Assembly (NCBI RefSeq): GCF_902167145.1
Contig: NC_050100.1
Span: forward strand, 192,627,439-192,691,438
Length of the DNA stretch: 64,000 nucleotides
Origin: Zea mays
Lineage: Eukaryota > Streptophyta > Magnoliopsida > Poales > Poaceae
Direction: 5' to 3'
Under the pieces are notes generated by a model, which saw only the letters and a list, made by a program, of their open reading frames with translations, did not search any database and was not told where the DNA came from. The translations under genes were made by a program, and so were the position numbers. Of this stretch, positions 10,236 through 21,552 are shown piece after piece (position 1 is the first letter of the stretch; each line of letters starts with the position of its first letter).

Positions 10236-10790
10236 TGTAATTAAGTCTGGAATGTAATCAAGCTTTAAACTAGGGGCACATGCGTCTTTTCCCTTGTATC
10301 TTATTCTGTCTGAGAAAAACTAAATCGCCACTTTTATGTGGACGGAGGGAGTAGACAACATGTAAGTCATTCTTGGTACATTTAAATCAATTCAAAGCCT
10401 AGGTAACATAAATATTAAGTTATTTTAGAATTCCAAGTAACATTAAGTCATTATGGAGTCGAGACATTAAGTCATTCTAGTAAATATCTAGGCAACATTA
10501 AGTTATTTTTAGTTTTTAGACATTTTTTCATATTTTCTCAAATAATTTTTTATGTCAGCCATTAGTGTTTTTGAGGGAAACATGGAGTTATTTTTCAGAG
10601 AAACATTAAGTTATTTTTTTTATTTTCAGTAATTCTCCATGTGTTTAACAGATATTACAGTTTTTCAGTTATTCTAGAGTCTAGACAATATTAAAATATT
10701 TTTTGTTTTTTAGTCATTTTTTATATTGATTGAGTCTAAACAACATCAAATTATTATTTGTTTTCAATCATTTTCCATATTGGTTCGGTC
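10236..10790. other. AT-rich spacer with degenerate short repeats
   Basis: No gene is visible. Near 10338-10353, 'ggacggagggagta' resembles one end of a Stowaway MITE, but no partner end is seen. From 10353 to about 10640 the phrase 'acattaagtcatt/ttattttt' recurs six or more times at irregular spacing. Confidence 0.5.
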
Positions 10791-10799
10791 GGGGCTGAG

Positions 10800-11138
10800 T
10801 GGGCGGATCGGTCGGTCGGCCGGCTCGGGCGGGCTGCGCCCGCGTCGGATGCCGAATCGCATCGTCGCGACTCACGAGTCACGACTGCAGTGGGCGATGC
10901 GCGTTGGCACGATCGGACGCCCGAGAAAAAAAACAGAGAGGAGACGCGGCCTATCAGATCGTTTCTTTTCGTTCAGGATTCCCCCTTCCGTCGGCTGCAT
11001 TCCTACGCGCGTGTTCTGTCTGTTTCTCTCGGCCCCCTCTCGCTCTCCGACGACTGGTGGGCCGCTGCCGGCGCCGCCGCCTTAACCCAGGTGTTGAGGC
11101 TTTCGTTGGTCTCCTCGCCGTCGACGAGCACCCACCAG
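10800..11138 (+). other. Probable 5' UTR exon of the RSRC2-like gene
   Basis: A GC-rich block ends in a good splice donor (cacccaccag followed by gtactctcg at 11139). It precedes the first coding exon by a 2.66-kb intron. Leader introns of this kind are common in plant genes. The transcription start was not identified and no TATA box is obvious, so the left boundary is approximate. Further small leader exons within 11139-13796 cannot be excluded. Confidence 0.5.
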
Positions 11139-13796
11139 GTACTCTCGCCCCTTCCCTTCCCTTCATGCTGTGCGAAGCCGAGCACCGAAACCCTAACCTA
11201 AAAGGTATACATGTGCACACCCACACCTTTGCTGGATCCGCCCCTGTTCATGGTGATCATTGTTAGCTGACTTCCTTATTGCAGAGATTAGAAAAACAGG
11301 CTGCTTGATTAGTGTCTTGTTTGAATGCATAGGGATAATTGATATATATCTGATTTTTAACCCTAACTCATCTGAACAGGGGGCTAATAGGTGGGTTAAT
11401 TTTTGAACCAAGCCTCCAACTAGTTGTTAGCCAACCCCCTCGGGCTAATTTTTAGTCTCAGCTAATAACTAGCCCTAGATGATCCAGACAGACCCTAATT
11501 GTCGAAGTTTGCGCTCAAGGATTTAAATGCCACATAGAAGAATACACGTTTTGCAATGCAGATCGGGGAATTAAGAATTATGCATTGGTCATTATTTATC
11601 AGAAACTCAAATAACATGCTTAATTAATGCATTTTAAACCTATTAGAAAACCTTCAATTGTTTACAAATCACCTTAAGCTTTTACACGATGCTGCAAGTT
11701 GTAACCATAATCACAGGGAACAGAGTTGAAGCAGCATCCTTTCTGATTGTGGAATGTGGGGACATTCTCTTTCACGCCTTGTAAAAACCTTTTGCAAGCA
11801 GCTTACCACATTCCTTGACCAGGTTGATCTGGGACTGGGAACTTCGTGACTACGGTTGTGGCATAAGCATAATAGTGACTTAAACAACAGGAACGAATGC
11901 AGGAACAGATATCCCAAATGACATAGATATGCGAGGAGCGTTGTCTTCATGACCAGTGCTGACAGCGTGACTTAAATTGCTAGGCTTATATAATTAGAGA
12001 ATTGTGATTTTTGACTGATTTCTGCGTAGAAATTTCGTTTTGGGTATCTTGCAGTAGCCATATAGTTCTTTGCCTGCACCTCTGCATTTTTTTAATTTAT
12101 TGGCTCTAAAAAATATAAATATCATATATCAGCTTGCATAATGTTCTACAATATATCTGTGCTAGAAACTATACACCACAATTTTGTGCTATATCCTGAC
12201 ACGTCCATTGCCTTAGAATAACTGTTTTGTTTTTTCACAATTTGACAATGGTGGTGCTTAATCTCCATATTTAGATATTACTCAGCTTGCTGTTTTCCCC
12301 CTTTATTTGCTTGCTTCACCAAATTCCTTTCCAAGTAACAAAATTTCAAACCCCTAAACAAATATTTACAAACCTATCACCCTGTTAGCTCCCTATTGAT
12401 ATGACCAAAAAATATCACACCAACGGGAATGCGGGATGCTATATTTGATATCCTCAAGGGTTCTTAATGGACATTTGCGTTTGCGTGTTTCATTCCCTTG
12501 ATAGTATTACATGTTTATGATTTATTTCTTCCATAGGACTCAGGTTAAATGCAATCTAATTTATGTCCATTTCATTCACTAACGTACACTTGCTGAGGAA
12601 CTACATTATGAACTTATGTCTCTTTACCTCTTCCTCCTTGGATGCTTGGACTTAAGTGTCAATTGCTAATGTTAGGCTTCCTTGAAACTATTGGAAACTA
12701 CATACCACTAATTGACAGACTAGTATGTTTTGAGCCTCTGAGGATTGGTTAAATGATTTTACTACTAAAGGCCCCGACTGGTTCCTAGGAATTGAGAAGA
12801 ATTGGAAACTAATTCCACAGTCTGGTTGTTTGGGTGCCATGAAGGATGAATGATTCCACTCTGTATACTAATCCAACAGAATGTGATTCTTCTCTTCACC
12901 TGTTAAATGTCTAGATCTGTAATTGAGTTTTGACTCATTCAGTTATGTGCTCCTCCCCATCTCTCCCTTGGAGAGAAGCAGTAAATGAATCCGCGATGAA
13001 AATGATTAGACCATCTAGATCCTTGCTGATTATTAGTGTGAAGCCTTCAATTGCTTACGCCTAAACTCTCTTGCCTGGGCATGCAGCGTGAGTACAGTTT
13101 CCACAAACACAAGGATCTACTCCATGAGCACAATGGCACAACTGGTGCCATGGTTGCTACCCTGCTTCCTGCTGCTTCTACTCTTCTGCTTGTTTAGATA
13201 TTATCATTTAGGGGAAACTTCCAAATGGCACCCTGAACACAAAAACGAAATTTAGTTTGGCTGGATTCAGATTCAATTTAGAAACAGATTTTGAAGCATT
13301 TCTTAGAAATTGGTTACAATGGTGCTGTACGACCTGGGCTGTTTCTATTTTTGGGGCCAGAGGTGTGTAAAAGCGTTCATTTTCTTCAATCAGTGCCATT
13401 TCGTTACAAAAATGTTTGTTTTCCCCCACCATGTTAACCAAAAGTCATCTAACCGAGGTTTCTCTTATTATTATTTAAGATCATATGGTCCATTAGACAT
13501 GGCATGACATTATTGACATACATATATTATGCATTCGGAACCAATTTTAGTAAAATCAACTTTCAGATTCGTGTAGTCATATGCTTTAATTGTGAATACT
13601 ATGTGTTATTGTTTGTCTTTGGTTCTTCCAAGTTCCAATACAGCTTCAATTCATCTGTGCAGAACTTTTCATGTAACAATCAGTGATGCATTTTGGTTGT
13701 GTTGCCAGTAAACATGATGTTTGGTGTTAATACTGGTTTATGCGCTTCAAAGTCCTATTAAGTTGCTGTTCAATTGATCGACACTCTTAAGTGTAG
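11139..13796 (+). other. Leader intron of the RSRC2-like gene
   Basis: A long AT-rich interval with no supported coding exon. It runs from the donor at 11139 to the acceptor 'aagtgtag' at 13789-13796. Around 11370-11500 there is a possible Tourist-like MITE remnant ('ggctaattttta' and 'agccctagatgatccagaca'). Confidence 0.45.
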
Positions 13797-13797
13797 G

Positions 13798-15806
13798 ATG
13801 AATTCTAAACGTAGGAGGAGTCATAGCCCAGTTGAATACAAGGAAGGCCGTGACAAAGATTATGGGACTTCTGGAAAGAAGGATAAGTCAAGAGATCTAG
13901 ATGACACATGTGATGCTAGAAGAGGTCATGAAACCGATAGGCACTCTGATAAGCATTCCTTTGGAACATCACGTGAATCCAAGAAGCATGATGACTATCG
14001 GAGGTACCATGATAAGTATGGTGATGATTATGGTAGGAGCCATCCAAGAGCCTCTCGGTCAGACCGGGAATCAAGGGCTGATACTTATTATGATCGCTCA
14101 AAGCATGATAACACATCTGGTAGATCACGTGGTGATCAGCGAGATGTTGGCAGTAGGTACGGAGAAAAATCTGTTAATCGAGATCAGAGGAGTATAAATG
14201 AAGGAAAGCAGGAGTCCCCTCGTGGCTATCAAAAGAATGATGGCGGAGAATACAATAAACATATGGATGCAAGAAAGCAAGAGTACAAAGGTTATGGAGA
14301 TGATAGAGATCATTACAGGGTTGTTCGTAAGAACAAGGAAACCATCAAAGAGGAGGAGGACTCGAAGAGGAGAAATGGAAAGGAAATTGAGAAAGAAGCT
14401 TTGGTGGAAACTAGGGATAAGAAAAGAAGTTTATTCAGCTCTACTGGGCCAAATGTGGATAATCCAGGCGGTTAGTTGATTATTTTATTCATGTACTCTT
14501 TTTTGTGCATACTTTTCTATATTCAGTCTCAGGCAGCGTTAATTTATGGAATTCCACAGATGTCAAACTATCCTCAGCCACAAATGAAGCCTTGGATAAC
14601 GCTGCAGAAACCGTAGACGGTGTGAATGCAGCTAAAGTTGCAGCTATGAAAGCTGCTGAATTAGGTATGCATTTTCTCATACCGTAATATTCATTGTGAT
14701 CAGCTCAGCGATGAGGATATGCAGTGGGCGTCGTTGGTTTGTGTGTTACATCTGTGTGTAATTTGGTTGCCGTGATTTAGTTGTCAGGGCTATTGTGTTC
14801 TGGTTTTGTGGGGTTTTCTGTGTTTAATCTGTGTCTCTGTAAGGTTTTCAGGCCTAGTCCCCCTTATAAAATAGGCCAACTGTTATTCTTAATTGAAAGA
14901 CAGAGCTCCTGCCATTACGTTAAAAAAATACCATCATGTCCCAACAATTTCTTTGTCCATTCCTGTCATATTTCCAAGACATATATTTTCCTTAGCTAAT
15001 TTGTTTTTTCTCTGGTGCTTGTATTTACATTGGCGTAATCACCTATCAGCAATGTTGCATGGTTTAAAGGTAAAGGGAAATTGTATTTGATGGTTTTGAT
15101 GTTCTGAGCATTGCACCGAGCCACTGATAATTGATAACACAATAAACATTGGCATCCAGTGAGATGGCCATAGCAGTAAACATATTTCCTGACAATTTGA
15201 GCTGTGGATTTCATCATTGCCCATCCCTTCGTGTTTTATGGCAGTGAATAGGAACATTGCAGCATTTGGTGCTGGAACTGGGCGCCTATCAACTGATCAG
15301 AAGAAAAAGCTTCTTTGGGGTAACAAAACGAGTAATCCCTCTGAGGAGGTAGGTGTGTCAGTGAATATATGACTTTTTTTTTTGTTTTCGTTTCATTCAG
15401 TTTGTTAACCCTGATGTTACAGACAAGTAAACGTTGGGACTTATTTTCTGACCGTGAGCGCCAAGAGAAATTTAACAAACTCATGGTAATTCCCTCTCTT
15501 CCAAGTTCAGTTTCGAATATTTTAGTCCATACAGATATATTCATATATTCCATTTCAGTAAGACATATACCTCACCACTCTGCAATGCACTGACACAGTT
15601 TTAGAGTCTGAGGATGCCTTGGTGGCTATGGTATGTCGCAGGGTGTGAAGAGCAGTGCCCCAGTTCAGGAAAACACGGTCGAGAACAAGGTCGGGAGCTC
15701 GGCGGAAGAAGCCAAGAAACTGGAGGAGCTCGACACCAACCTGGAGAAACATTACATAGCAGGCCTCCGCAGGAGAGATGGCAGGACAGTCGGCCTTGGC
15801 CTGTAG
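13798..15806 (+). CDS. RSRC2-like arginine/serine-rich coiled-coil protein, 5 coding exons
   Basis: Coding exons are 13798-14470, 14527-14664, 15245-15348, 15423-15485 and 15642-15806. All introns are GT-AG, all phases agree, and the total is 1143 nt (380 residues). The ATG follows the acceptor at 13796 by one base. The N-terminal 220 residues (MNSKRRRSHSPVEYKEG onward) are highly charged, rich in Arg, Ser, Asp, Lys and Tyr, as in nuclear splicing-associated proteins. Exon 2 has a helical segment (DGVNAAKVAAMKAAEL). The C-terminal third carries the conserved small-acidic-protein-like region of RSRC2 relatives: NIAAFGAGTGRLSTDQKKKL, LLWGNK, then RWDLFSDRERQEKFNKLM across an exon junction, then LEELDTNLEKHYIAGLRRRD and the C-terminus GRTVGLGL. 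A nuclear RNA-processing role is inferred from the family. No lesion is seen. The exon 2 acceptor is ambiguous: cag sites at 14526, 14532 and 14559 all keep frame. Confidence 0.85.
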
Positions 15807-16060
15807 AAACTCTGCTTGCAGTTGCAGATGCTGCGGCATTGAAAAATGCAGAGAGCTTGCTCTGTACAATCTACAGTGCCTTGTTTATTCTTGCACTTAC
15901 AAAATTTCCTGTACGGCTTACGTTGACTGTTTCCGGGTTATCTTGAAGCTCTAGAACATGTGTCCCTGATTGACACTCCTGTACTGCGTTTGCATAACCC
16001 CGTCATTCTTGAGTAGTAATTCACCGGTTATTGTTTTCTCTTTGCATCCAAAGATGTTTT
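15807..16060 (+). other. Probable 3' UTR of the RSRC2-like gene
   Basis: Sequence after the TAG stop at 15804-15806 is not AT-rich like the intergenic DNA and has no convincing frame. No clear AATAAA is seen, so the end is approximate. Confidence 0.4.
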
Positions 16061-16237
16061 GCTTGAGGCCTAACTATGCCTATCTAGAAAATTGGTTACG
16101 ACTAACGCAACGCCCGGATCATTTTTTTTTCGTCATTGATGTTTCATCTACTTACGAAACTTACAAACTTCCTAGTTACGTTGAAGAAAACTACATCCAT
16201 GATATCTAAAATGTTACAATAACTTATGATTGCCCGT

Positions 16238-16578
16238 GAGCATCTCCAATGGTGACTTAAATCAGTGCATTATCTTAAAATATATGACTTAACATATAAA
16301 ACATAACTCTAACAATACAATATTTTATATTTTTTATCAAAAAAATTATAAAGCATATTATGAAGTGACCCAAATATACTACACCATAAACTACCCTATC
16401 TTTGTTTTCAATATCACTCTCAACATTTTCTTTTCTAATAATATAATTTACTTCCTAAGATAAATGATTTAGGGCTTAATCGTTGGAGCACAATTTATTT
16501 TTAATGAACTAAGCACTTTAAATACTGTAATATTATAATTTTCGGGGCACTATTTTGAGTCACTTTGTTGGAGATGCT
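16238..16578. mobile_element. MITE with GAGCATCTCCAA ends
   Basis: A 341-bp AT-rich element opens gagcatctccaatggtgact and closes agtcactttgttggagatgct, so about 12 terminal bases pair and the match extends loosely to about 20. There is no coding sequence. No convincing TSD was found, so the superfamily is left open. Confidence 0.65.
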
Positions 16579-18189
16579 ATTACATAGTCCGAGAGTTCCT
16601 CGCTACATTGGTTCTAATTCTATAGTTCTACGTATAGCGTCACATCTTATCTTTTCGAGAGTTTGGCTCCGTTGCTCCACACACGTCGGCACGTGCACAA
16701 ACGTCCCCCTCGTGCCTACGCACCCTCCACCAGTCCACCGTCTCTTTTCACGCTGGCACTGTCACTAGGGAGGAACCATCCCCCTCTTCCCATCCCCTTC
16801 CCCTCCTTCGACGCCCAAGCAAGCGGTCGGAAGGATGTCGCCACCCTTCCCTCCTTTCCTACCTCCCTACCTTCCATTGCCAACGAGCAGTGCCTCATCC
16901 TACACACCATCAGGAAGAAGGGGTGGAAAAGAATGGAAAAAGTGGGAAGGAGAATTTCGAAAGATGTAGTTCCCTAGAGTTCTAGTTTTCTGGGGTTTTC
17001 ACTGTAGTTTTCGATTATGAATCAATATGAAATGTTGTGTTGAGTTATGCTTCATAAAAACATGTGGTAGTGCTCTGGATCAAGCCTAGTGCCTTTAGCT
17101 TATTTAGTGAAGGCAAGTAACTGTAGTAGTGGTTTCTATCTTGCTTAACCTATTGTTGTTTATGTTTATACATAATATCTTTACTTAGGATTCAATTACA
17201 AGTATTCTATGAAGTATCTAAGTTTAAAGTTAACCTACTCATATCCTATTGAAGATAATATTTGTTATGCATATATGAAATTTTATCTTTATATCATGAA
17301 TTTGTGGGGAATTCCATTTTGTTAAAATGACGATGATATATCATTGAAGAATGTGGTTTATTGTATTAATCATATACATCACATTCCTCATTATTATTGC
17401 ATTGAAGTTATGTTATGACCTATGGTATTGACCACACTGATAATGTATCTGCGTGATGTTGAGTTATGTCAAGTCCTATAGCTTGATCGTATCAGTACTG
17501 CATCTATGAGATGATGAAGTTATTGTAATAAAGTTGTATCAAGATCGATGAATTGACCATACTGGCATAACATCTGTGTGATGCGTCTGCATACCTTATT
17601 GAGTATGTAGTTAGAAGGAAGAACACATTGCATTCATATGGATTCATGTGGGGCGTTTGAAGCGAATATTTATTTATGGCTGTGAAGTTCCAACTTTCAT
17701 CATACCATGTTGTTCATATGCTTATAACTAAACTGTAGTTTAATTCAATGGAAGATATGTGTCATATTTAATCATTTTTGTAGCTGAAGTATGAAATTTG
17801 CATGGTTCGTTAATCAATTACTTGGTGAGATGTTTTCATCTCACCAATGTCTTTGGGAGAGAAGTGGTGGCATGTTTTACACTTCACCATCTAAAGAATT
17901 TATATTAATAATTCTATTATTTTCATGATAATAATAACTATTATGGTGGATGTTTAAGTTTGGCATAATGCTATATTATATTTACATTTGATATAGTTGG
18001 TTTATAATGGTTATGCTTCTGTTATGTTCTATAATTGATTTATTTATTATGAAGCTTTTGATATTCTTGTTTCAAATAAGATGCTGATGAAATATTTATG
18101 TTTTTCTTGTGCTAGTTCTTGATGTTTGTTGGTTTGGGAGTTTAGTGACATCCTAGAACATTTGGAGGATTCAGGCTATTACAGTTCTT
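16579..18189. other. Intergenic DNA without a recognised gene
   Basis: 16660-16900 is pyrimidine-rich and GC-richer. From 17000 on it is AT-rich. Three diverged copies of a 'ttgaccatactg...catctgtgtgatg' phrase lie at about 17428, 17483 and 17553. A perfect hairpin (tggtgagatg, tttt, catctcacca) is at about 17823-17846. These may be the remains of an old LTR, but neither end is identifiable. Confidence 0.45.
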
Positions 18190-20253
18190 ATCTATGATAT
18201 CGCTACAGTGCATAACACCTATGAGTTTTTCATGAATAAATGGTTTTTCACGAATAAATGGTCTGCAGAAAAAAAATTTAAAACTGATTTATGACAAGAA
18301 AACATGTATGTAGAAGGCTCTTGTCAAAGATTGGTCGGCATATGCTGACACTTTTTGCCAAAAACGGTCAAGAACAATAGTTTTTGGCAATACTGAAGGC
18401 TACCACCTATGGATTTTCACAAAGAAATGATTTCCAAAAAAATCAAAGAAACTAATTTATGACAAGAGAATATGTGTGGAGTAACGAAATAGGAGCCTCT
18501 CACCAAATATCGATGAGATACAACAGACATTTGTGGTCGAAAACCGCTATGAACGATCATTTCCGACACTACCAAAGGTAAACATCTATGGATTATTTAC
18601 GAAGAAATGATATTCACTAAAAATCCATGAGATGGATTTATGGCAGGAAAAATGTGTGGGTAATGAATAGGAGCATCTCACCGAATATCGATTCGCACAC
18701 GACTGACATTTTTGGCCGAAAACGGCCATGAACAACCGTTTTCGTCAATAATGAAGGCTAACACCTATGTATTTTTCATGAAGAAATGGTCTCCCCTTAA
18801 AATCCATAAAACTGATTTATGATATGGAAGCGTGTGTGGGCTAGTGAATAGGAGCATCTTTGCAAATAATGGAGGACATACACCCGTCAATTAATTTGCA
18901 AAAAACAATCATGAACTACAGTTTTCGGCGATGCTAAAGGTAACAACATATTGATTTTTACAAAGAAATGGTCTCCACAAAAAATCCAAGAAAGTGATTT
19001 ATAACAAGAAAATATGTATGTAGTAGGGATGGCGGTGGGTACGGGTATGTCTAAATTATCCATCGAACACAAGTATGGTGGAATTTGTTATCCACGGGTA
19101 CGGGTATGGATATGAATATAAGAATGTATCTGCGGGTAAGTTTTTCATGGGTATGGATATACAATATCCGTACCCGTTACTCGATGGGTATCTAACATGT
19201 GGGACATTCAGATTCAATACACTATCCGAAATTCTCATTTTCCAATTTCCATTCATGACATGTTGCTTGGTGCTAAAATTGTTGTTTGATGTTGCTATAA
19301 TGATAAAAATATTGAATTGAGATAAAAATATTGTTTGTTGATGAATGCTATCCCTAGTGTGGAGTAAGGAAGCATATGATTGTCATTTATGGTCGAAAAC
19401 TGCTATAAACAATCATTTTTTGATAGTACTAAAGGCAAATAACTATAAATTATTCATAAAGAAATGGTCTCCACCAAAAATTCGTGAACCTATTTTATGG
19501 CAGGAAAACATGTGTGGAGTAAGCAATAAAAGCCTCTCGTCAAAGATTGATGGGCATATGACTGACATTTTTGGCTAAAATGCTCATGAACGATCGTTTT
19601 TATCAATACTAAAGGCTAACACATATAAGTTTTTTACAAAAATGTCACCACAAAAATCCAACAAAATGAAAGACGACATAAAAACATGTGTTGGGTAAGA
19701 AATATGAGCCTCTCATAGAAGATTGATGGGCATATAACTGATACTTTTTGATAGAAAACGAACATGAACGACTATTTTTGTTAACACCGAAGGCTAAAAC
19801 CTATAATGTTTCACCAAGAAATAGTATCCATAAAAAAACCATGAAAGTGATGTATAGGAAGGAAACACATATACAGGAAGGAATAGAGCATCTCGCCAAA
19901 GATCAATGAATATATGATCGATAATTTTGGCCAGAAATGGCTAAGAATAGCCTTTTTCGACAACATCGACTAGCTAACACATATGTTTTTTTCACAAGAA
20001 ATGATTATCACAAAAATCAATGAAACTAATTTATGGCTAGAAATAGGAGCCTCTCGCCAAAGATCGAATAGACATACAACCAATATTTTTGGTTGAAAAC
20101 CGCTACGAATAACCATTTTCAGCAATACCGAAGACTAACACCTATGTTTTTCACGAAAAAATATTCTCCACCAAAATTGAATAAAATGATTTATGGCATG
20201 GAAACATGCTTCGGGTAAGCAATAGGAGCATCTCATCAATGAATAATGGGCAT
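18190..20253 (+). repeat. Diverged 180-bp knob satellite array, left block
   Basis: About ten tandem units are recognised by the recurring phrases 'gaaggctaacacctatg', 'aagaaatggtctccacca', 'ggagcctctcgtcaaagat' and 'gacatttttggccgaaaac'. The 'aacacctatg' anchor falls at about 18214, 18402, 18581, 18760, 18942, 19438, 19618, 19797, 19976 and 20137, a spacing of 179-188 bp apart from the MITE-bearing unit and a shortened last one. This matches the maize 180-bp knob repeat as I remember it. Units differ strongly from each other, unlike the homogeneous arrays of large knobs. The array is broken at 20253 by J1 and resumes at 50431. Confidence 0.88.
19024..19356 (+). mobile_element. hAT-type MITE in the knob array
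   Basis: A 333-bp element begins tagggatggc and ends gctatcccta (near-perfect inverted ends typical of plant hAT MITEs). The interior is rich in 'gggtacgggtatgg'. The flanks are gtatgtag (19016-19023) and gtgtggag (19357-19364), which agree at six of eight positions and so look like a decayed 8-bp TSD; gtgtggag is the expected knob sequence. Confidence 0.8.
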
Positions 20254-21503
20254 TGAAAGGGAAATGTGCCCTTGGGCCATTTCTAAGTATTTTGGTGATT
20301 GAGTGCCAACGCAAGTTCTTAAATGTGAATTCATGCTTATGGATGGACAAAGTGCAAAACAAGAGCAAAGGTATGTTTCTAAGTATTAGTACATTGGTTT
20401 TGTGTACTAATATACTTGTCTAAGTATTAGAAACAGAAAGAAGAAGAAAAGAGAAGAGTTGGCTGTGTACAGCCAAATGGTTGTTTCGGTCTGGAGCACC
20501 GGACTGTCCGGTGGTGCACCGGACAGTGTCCGGTGCGCTAGGCTGCCTCGAGTGAAGTGGCTGCTCTCGGGAATTCGCCGACGGCGTACGGCTATAATTC
20601 ACCAGACTGTCCGGTGTGCACCGGATTGTCCGGTGAGCCAACGGTCAGCCGTGCCAACGGTCGGCCGCGCGATCTGCGCGGGACACGTGGCCGAGCCAAC
20701 GGCTAGAAGGGGGCACCGGACTGTCCGGTGTGCACCGGACATGTCCGGTGCGCCAAGGGCTCCAAGTCTGCCAACGGTCGGCTTCGCTATTTAAGGAAGG
20801 GAATCGGGCACCAGACACTGTCCGGTGTGCACCGGACTGTCCGGTGCGCCCGACGACAGAAGGCAAGAGTGGCCTTCCAGATTTGCTCTCAACGGCTCCT
20901 AGCTGCCTTGGGGCTATAAAAGGGGCCCCTAGGCGCATGGAGGAGAACACCGAGCATCCTTTGAGCATTATTGATCACTCACACTTCATTCTTGCGCACT
21001 TGTTCGACATTCTAGTGATTTGAGCTCCGTTCTAGTGTGCTAGTCTCTTGAGCTCAAGTCTGGGTTTTGTGTGTGCGTATTCGCTGTGATCTTTGTGTCG
21101 TGTGTGAGTTGCTAATCCCTCCCTTGCTCCGTGATTCTTTGTGCACATCTTTTGTAAGGGCGAGAGGCTCCAAGCTGTGGAGATTCCTCGCAAGCGGGAT
21201 TAAGAAAAGCAAAGCAACACCGTGGTATTCAAGTTGGTCTTTGGACCGCTTGAGAGGGGTTGATTGCAACCCTCGTCCGTTGGGACGCCACAATGTGGAG
21301 TAGGCAAGCGTTGGTCTTGGCCGAACCACGGGATAACCACTGTGCCATCTCTGTGATTGATATCTCTTGGTTATTGTGTTGTGTTGAGATCCTTCTCTAG
21401 CCACTTGGCAAATTACTGTGCTAAAAATTAACCAAGTTTTGTGGCTTAAGTTTTTGAAGTTCTACAGGATCACCTATTCACCCCCCCCCTCTAGGTGCTC
21501 TCA
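20254..21503 (+). repeat. 5' LTR of J1
   Basis: 1250 bp, TGAAAGGG to GTGCTCTCA. A TATAAAA box lies at 20915-20921. About eight copies or variants of the CACCGGACTGTCCGGTG palindrome lie between 20490 and 20850. Confidence 0.93.
20915..20921 (+). promoter_or_regulatory. TATA box of the J1 5' LTR
   Basis: TATAAAA within 'gggctataaaaggggccc', repeated at 49843-49849 in the 3' LTR. It lies just downstream of the palindrome cluster, as expected for the LTR promoter. Confidence 0.6.
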
Positions 21504-21518
21504 ATTGGTATCGGAGCC
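21504..21518 (+). other. Primer-binding site of J1
   Basis: attggtatcggagcc directly after the LTR. It is complementary to the 3' end of initiator methionine tRNA with one change from TGGTATCAGAGC. Confidence 0.8.
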
Positions 21519-21552
21519 GTTCTCTTCAAGAAGGGACTAATCGCCCGAAGAG

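Noticed and set aside
16663..16977. 104-residue frame in the pyrimidine-rich stretch
   Set aside because: Low-complexity composition, no motif, no splice or transcript signals.
18190..20253. Regularly spaced repeats considered as CRISPR-like or as a centromeric (CentC) array
   Set aside because: The 180-bp period, tandem units without spacers and matches to knob phrases fit the maize knob satellite. CentC has a ~156-bp unit and a different sequence.
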